Positions 60,136-64,000 of a stretch of 64,000 bases of DNA are shown one piece after another. The position numbers and the translations under genes were made by a program. The notes beneath the pieces were generated by a model. The model ran no database searches. It was given only the letters and a program-made list of their open reading frames with translations, and was not told the origin of the DNA. The first letter of the stretch is position 1; each line of letters starts with the position of its first letter. This DNA is from Marinomonas alcarazii (GTDB taxonomy: Bacteria; Pseudomonadota; Gammaproteobacteria; Pseudomonadales; Marinomonadaceae), in the NCBI RefSeq assembly GCF_003208215.1, contig NZ_QKLW01000011.1, positions 51,931 to 115,930 on the forward strand. Reading direction: 5' to 3'.

Positions 60136-61419
60136 ATGAGTCGTTCTGAAGATCTATACGCACGCGCCCAACACCGTATTCCTGGAGGCGTAAACTCTCC
60201 AGTAAGAGCTTTTAATGGTGTAGGTGGAACGCCTGTTTTCTTCGAGCGTGGAGAAGGGGCTTATGTTTATGATGAAGATAAAAAATCATACATAGATTAT
60301 GTTGGATCATGGGGGCCGATGATTTTGGGCCATTCTCACCCAGATGTTTTGGATGCGGTTAGACAACAATTGGATTTCGGATTGAGTTTTGGTGCTCCGA
60401 CAGAAGTTGAAATCACTATGGCGGAAAAAGTATGTGAACTTGTTCCATCCATGGATATGGTCCGTATGGTGAACTCTGGCACGGAAGCGACTATGAGTGC
60501 GATTCGTTTGGCTCGTGGTTATACCGGACGAGATAAAATCGTTAAGTTTGAAGGTTGTTACCATGGGCATTCTGATTCATTGCTGGTAAAAGCTGGTTCT
60601 GGCGCATTAACTCTTGGTGTGCCGAACTCGCCTGGTGTGCCAGCCGATCTAGCAAAACATACGATCACATTGCAATACAATGATATCGAAGAAGTGACTC
60701 GCTGCTTTGCAGAGATAGGGGATCAAATCGCTTGTATTATTGTCGAACCAGTTGCAGGCAATATGAACTGTATTTTACCTGTCGAAGGGTTTCTTGAAAC
60801 ATTGCGTAAAGTGTGTGATGAATCCGGTGCGGTTCTCATTTTTGACGAGGTGATGACAGGTTTCCGTGTCGCTCTTGGTGGTGCTCAGGATCACTTTGGT
60901 ATCGTTCCAGATCTGACAACCTTAGGTAAGGTTATTGGCGCTGGAATGCCGGTCGGTGCTTTTGGTGGTAAACGTGAGATTATGGAGTGTATTTCTCCGT
61001 TAGGGCCTGTTTATCAAGCGGGTACTCTGTCTGGTAACCCTGTTGCTATGGTTGCGGGCTTGGCTGTACTGAACAAAATCAGTGAAGACGGTTTTCATCA
61101 GGCATTAGGGGCTAAAGCTGAACGTTTGGTATCTGGATTGAAAAAAGCGGCTGATGCGGCGGGCGTACCTTTTTGCGTTGTGAGTGTCGGTGGAATGTTT
61201 GGCTTTTTCTTTACTGAAGCGCAAGAGGTTACGACATTTGCAGATGTGCAGAAATGTGATTTAGCTAAATTTAAAGCATTTTTCCACTATATGTTGGAGG
61301 AGGGTGTGTATTTTGCCCCTGCAGCGTTCGAGGCTGGTTTTATCTCTCAAGCTCATACAGAAGAAGACATCGATTACACTATCGAAGCCGCAAAGCGTTC
61401 TTTTGCTAAGCTAGTATAA
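60136..61419 (+). CDS. hemL: Glutamate-1-semialdehyde 2,1-aminomutase
   Basis: PLP enzyme making 5-aminolevulinate for heme (and cobalamin) synthesis. 427 residues from the ATG at 60136; an upstream in-frame TTG (60076) only adds a non-conserved hydrophobic stretch. Motifs: [13 protein letters not shown] at residues 15-27, [14 protein letters not shown] near residue 122, and the PLP lysine in [17 protein letters not shown] near residue 265. Confidence 0.97.
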   Translation: MSRSEDLYARAQHRIPGGVNSPVRAFNGVGGTPVFFERGEGAYVYDEDKKSYIDYVGSWGPMILGHSHPDVLDAVRQQLDFGLSFGAPTEVEITMAEKVCELVPSMDMVRMVNSGTEATMSAIRLARGYTGRDKIVKFEGCYHGHSDSLLVKAGSGALTLGVPNSPGVPADLAKHTITLQYNDIEEVTRCFAEIGDQIACIIVEPVAGNMNCILPVEGFLETLRKVCDESGAVLIFDEVMTGFRVALGGAQDHFGIVPDLTTLGKVIGAGMPVGAFGGKREIMECISPLGPVYQAGTLSGNPVAMVAGLAVLNKISEDGFHQALGAKAERLVSGLKKAADAAGVPFCVVSVGGMFGFFFTEAQEVTTFADVQKCDLAKFKAFFHYMLEEGVYFAPAAFEAGFISQAHTEEDIDYTIEAAKRSFAKLV

Positions 61420-61448
61420 ATAGTTTTTAAAGAAGGAAGGTTTCTAAC

Positions 61449-62219
61449 ATGTCTATAGAAGATGTGAAAAAAGCACCTGTCGATGAAATCGAAGATGTGG
61501 ATTTAGGTGATGAAAAAAAGCAGCCGCATAAAGGGGTTTACTTGTTGCCTAACTTGTTTACCACGGCGGCACTGTTTTCTGGCTTTTACTCCATTATTGC
61601 AGCGATGAACGAAAACTTTACCTATGCCGCAGTCGCCATTTTTATTTCAATGGTGTTTGATGGTTTAGACGGTCGTGTTGCTCGTTTGACTCATACTCAA
61701 AGCGCGTTTGGTGCTGAGTATGATTCATTGGCTGATATGGTCTCCTTTGGTATAGCTCCTGCGCTTGTTGTATTTACTTGGTCTTTAGCGCCACTGGGTA
61801 AAATAGGCTGGGTTGCTGCCTTTATTTACGCTGTTGGCGCCGCACTTCGTCTGGCCCGGTTTAATACTATGTTGGGGGTAGAAGAGAAACGATATTTCAC
61901 TGGTCTACCTAGTCCTGCTGCAGCCGCTCTGGTTGCTGGTGTTATATGGGCGGCTAATGATAATGGCTTTTCAGGGCAAAGTATGGCCACGTTGATGGCG
62001 TTACTTGTGCCTATTACTGGCTTATTGATGGTTAGTAATGTGAAGTACCGCAGCTTCAAAGATCTCAATTTAAAAGGGCGAGTTCCTTTTGTTGTTCTCC
62101 TGATTGCTGTGTTGGTATTCGTTTTGGTCACTCTTCAACCCGCGTTGGTTTTGATGAGCGTGTTTTGCCTTTACGGTTTATCGGGGCCGCTTGGGATCGT
62201 ATTTAAGCGATTCCGCTAG
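61449..62219 (+). CDS. pssA: CDP-diacylglycerol-serine O-phosphatidyltransferase
   Basis: Makes phosphatidylserine, precursor of phosphatidylethanolamine. Membrane-type (type II) enzyme, 256 residues, several membrane segments. CDP-alcohol phosphotransferase signature FDGLDGRVARLTHTQSAFG with YDSLADMVSFG at about residues 72-105. It uses CDP-diacylglycerol from CdsA (7.6 kb). GAAGGAAGG precedes the ATG. Confidence 0.95.
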   Translation: MSIEDVKKAPVDEIEDVDLGDEKKQPHKGVYLLPNLFTTAALFSGFYSIIAAMNENFTYAAVAIFISMVFDGLDGRVARLTHTQSAFGAEYDSLADMVSFGIAPALVVFTWSLAPLGKIGWVAAFIYAVGAALRLARFNTMLGVEEKRYFTGLPSPAAAALVAGVIWAANDNGFSGQSMATLMALLVPITGLLMVSNVKYRSFKDLNLKGRVPFVVLLIAVLVFVLVTLQPALVLMSVFCLYGLSGPLGIVFKRFR

Positions 62220-62228
62220 ATGATGTAC

Positions 62229-62261
62229 AAAAAAGCATTCATTTTTAATGAATGCTTTTTT
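62229..62261. terminator. Intrinsic terminator after pssA
   Basis: AAAAAAGCATTCATT (62229-62243) and its exact complement (62247-62261) with a TTT loop; the T-rich 3' arm gives the U-tract. Confidence 0.88.
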
Positions 62262-62315
62262 GAACTAGTGCCATAGCTTCTTGTCAATAATTCTAACGAT
62301 AGAAGAGGACATGCT

Positions 62316-63308
62316 ATGTTAATTTTTAATAAGAAAGCGTCAGACTGTTCTGAGTCAGAGGTGACAGATAAATCTGTTTACTTGAATCGTCGCCAATTTA
62401 TGAAAACAACCGGCGGAATTGTTTTGGGTGCCGGTGCTATTGGTCAAGTATCTGCAGCTCTTCAGGACGGTAACCCTCTGTCTCCGCCTATCTCCTTGAA
62501 GCCTTATTTTGAAAACATTACCGAAACCTCCTTCGGTAAAGACGATAAAATCTCTCCTTATGATGTTGCGACTTCCTACAATAATTTTTACGAGTTTGGT
62601 TATGGAAAAAGTGACCCTAAAGATCGTTCTTCTGAGTTTCAAACAACGCCATGGACCATTACCGTAGAAGGTGAAGCTGGCAAGACCGGTGTCTTTGATC
62701 TTGAGGATATTATAAAAGAGTCGATGCTGGAGGAGCGAATCTATCGACTCCGTTGTGTAGAAGCTTGGTCTATGGTTATTCCTTGGGTCGGTGTGCCTCT
62801 TGCGGATGTCCTAAAGCGGTTCGAACCAACTTCAAAAGCCAAATATGTGTATTTCGAAACTTTATATGATCCCAAACAAATGCCAGGTCAGCGAAGTGGT
62901 GGACTGGATTGGCCATATCGAGAAGGCTTGCGTATTGATGAGGCTATGAATCCCTTGGCACTACTTGCAGTGGGCATGTACGGAAGTATATTGCCGAATC
63001 AAAATGGCGCTCCGGTTAGATTGGTTTTGCCTTGGAAGTATGGCTTCAAAAGTATTAAGTCTATTGTGAAAATTCGATTTGTTGAGGAAATGCCCAAAAC
63101 AACCTGGGCTATGTTGGCTCCTAATGAATATGGCTTTTATGCCAATGTAAATCCTAATGTGGATCACCCTCGCTGGTCGCAAAAACAAGAGAGGCGATTG
63201 CCTGGTGGTGTTCTTTTTCCTAATGTCATTGAAACAAAGATGTTTAATGGTTACGAAGAAGAGGTTGGGTCTTTGTATGCAGGCATGGATCTGAAAAGGT
63301 TTTATTAA
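62316..63308 (+). CDS. msrP: Protein-methionine-sulfoxide reductase catalytic subunit MsrP (YedY)
   Basis: Periplasmic molybdoenzyme that repairs oxidised methionine in envelope proteins. Twin-arginine signal NRRQFMKTTGGIVLGAGA (RR at 25-26). The molybdenum-ligating cysteine is C147 in YRLRCVEAWSM. 330 residues (E. coli: 334). AGAGGAC precedes the ATG. One base separates it from msrQ. Its cofactor is made by moaA-moaB-moeA in the same window. Confidence 0.95.
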   Translation: MLIFNKKASDCSESEVTDKSVYLNRRQFMKTTGGIVLGAGAIGQVSAALQDGNPLSPPISLKPYFENITETSFGKDDKISPYDVATSYNNFYEFGYGKSDPKDRSSEFQTTPWTITVEGEAGKTGVFDLEDIIKESMLEERIYRLRCVEAWSMVIPWVGVPLADVLKRFEPTSKAKYVYFETLYDPKQMPGQRSGGLDWPYREGLRIDEAMNPLALLAVGMYGSILPNQNGAPVRLVLPWKYGFKSIKSIVKIRFVEEMPKTTWAMLAPNEYGFYANVNPNVDHPRWSQKQERRLPGGVLFPNVIETKMFNGYEEEVGSLYAGMDLKRFY

Positions 63309-63309
63309 T

Positions 63310-63891
63310 ATGGCAGCGTTCTGGGATAGAAGAGAAAAGCCATATGTCTTGATTGTGTTTGCTTTGCCATTTGTATGGATGTTTAGCTCACTATTAATGG
63401 GGCAGTACTTTCCAGATCCTGGTAAATTACTGATGAGGCTTAGTGGTATCTGGGCATCTGTCTTTGTTGTTGCTGTAATGGCAATGACATTGATTGGTAA
63501 GTTCAAGCCATTGAAAGCGATTAATCGTTATCGTCGTTTTATTGGATTAACGGCTTTTTTTTATGGGTTACTTCACTTTGTTATTTATTTGGTTTTATTT
63601 GCCGGCTTGAGTTGGACTTGGATTAGCTCCGATTTAGTTGAGAAACCGTATATTTATGTCGGTGTAGCGGCTTTGTTGATTATGGCTGTGTTAGCCATCA
63701 CTAGTACGAAAAAAATGGTGCGGGCGTTAGGCAAGAAATGGAAACCTTTGCATCGTTTGATGTATGTTGCTGCCATAGGGGTTATTGCACATCTTTGGTG
63801 GCAGGTGAAAGATGACGTATCCTTGGCAGTCTATTTTTCCGTATTACTCGTTCCTTTGCTAATAGTAAAAATCCCTACATTGCCCACTTAA
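63310..63891 (+). CDS. msrQ: Heme-binding membrane subunit MsrQ (YedZ)
   Basis: Inner-membrane cytochrome b-like protein passing quinol electrons to MsrP. 193 residues, about six membrane segments. Heme-binding histidine candidates are in YGLLHFVIYLVL near residue 78 and KPLHRLMYVAAIGVIAHLWW near residue 145. Start ATG directly after the msrP stop codon. Confidence 0.93.
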   Translation: MAAFWDRREKPYVLIVFALPFVWMFSSLLMGQYFPDPGKLLMRLSGIWASVFVVAVMAMTLIGKFKPLKAINRYRRFIGLTAFFYGLLHFVIYLVLFAGLSWTWISSDLVEKPYIYVGVAALLIMAVLAITSTKKMVRALGKKWKPLHRLMYVAAIGVIAHLWWQVKDDVSLAVYFSVLLVPLLIVKIPTLPT

Positions 63892-63925
63892 TAAAAAACT
63901 TTTTAATAAAAAGTGAAAAAAGAGC

Positions 63926-63960
63926 TTGCGCTAAAAAATTCAGAATGTATTATACGCCCC
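63926..63960 (+). promoter_or_regulatory. Strong stable-RNA-type promoter at the right edge
   Basis: -35 TTGCGC (63926-63931), 16 bases, -10 TATTAT (63948-63953), then a GC-rich discriminator CGCCCCC. An A/T-rich tract (63893-63924) stands where an UP element would be. This layout is typical of stringently controlled rRNA and tRNA promoters, so an rRNA or tRNA operon probably starts just past the window. Confidence 0.7.
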
Positions 63961-64000
63961 CACTGACACGGAGAACAACGCAAGCGAAGGTTTGCACTTA

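Noticed and set aside
63898..63914. ACTTTTT/AAAAAGT hairpin after msrQ
   Set aside because: Only one G-C pair and no T-run, so not a convincing terminator; it more likely belongs to the A/T-rich upstream tract of the next promoter.

Overview
The window looks like a piece of a marine gammaproteobacterial chromosome, most likely Marinomonas or a close relative in the Oceanospirillales. This is inferred from gene order and protein style, not from a database search. Base composition is moderate to AT-rich throughout. No phage, insertion sequence, CRISPR array or tRNA was recognised.

Region 1 (1-23,805) is a conserved housekeeping block. glnD (cut by the left edge) and map are on the minus strand. 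Facing right are rpsB-tsf, pyrH-frr, then uppS-cdsA-dxr-rseP-bamA-skp-lpxD-fabZ-lpxA, lpxB-rnhB-dnaE, accA and tilS. It joins translation, UMP kinase, undecaprenyl phosphate, phospholipid and isoprenoid precursors, outer-membrane protein assembly, lipid A synthesis and the replicative polymerase. Intrinsic terminators after rpsB, tsf, frr, lpxA and accA split it into transcription units. Several genes use non-ATG starts (bamA GTG, lpxA GTG, dnaE TTG).

Region 2 (23,806-31,489) is an accessory insert between tilS and pyrG. It holds a DUF1656/HlyD/FUSC three-gene efflux system, a P-loop kinase, a DUF6482 protein, and a vanillate O-demethylase module (vanR divergent from vanAB). Three copies of the palindrome ATTGGATCCAAT (two perfect, one with a single mismatch) lie in the vanR-vanA gap, and one overlaps the likely vanA -10. 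A perfect 19-bp inverted repeat lies between vanB and pyrG.

Region 3 (31,490-41,390) returns to the conserved order: pyrG, eno, ftsB-ispD-ispF-truD-surE-pcm-DUF368 (PopT-like), nlpD, rpoS.

Region 4 (41,391-64,000) is a mosaic of small units. It includes an Smp-like membrane protein with a cyclase-like C-terminus divergent from serB, a LysR regulator, an orphan HepT/DUF86 HEPN protein, the cofactor operon moaA-moaB-moeA, tesB, queG, ilvIH with an Lrp-type regulator, an EamA and a LysE/RhtB exporter, luxS beside a YjeH-type amino-acid exporter and its divergent Lrp-type regulator, a ClC chloride protein with an unusual proton-gate residue and probable CTG start, hemL, pssA, and the periplasmic methionine sulfoxide reductase msrPQ, which uses the molybdenum cofactor. 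The last 100 bases carry a strong stable-RNA-type promoter that probably drives an rRNA or tRNA operon beyond the window.

No clearly new multi-gene defence or mobile system was found. The best leads are the orphan HepT protein, the Smp-cyclase-like fusion, the ClC variant, the aromatic-compound island and several unexplained inverted repeats.
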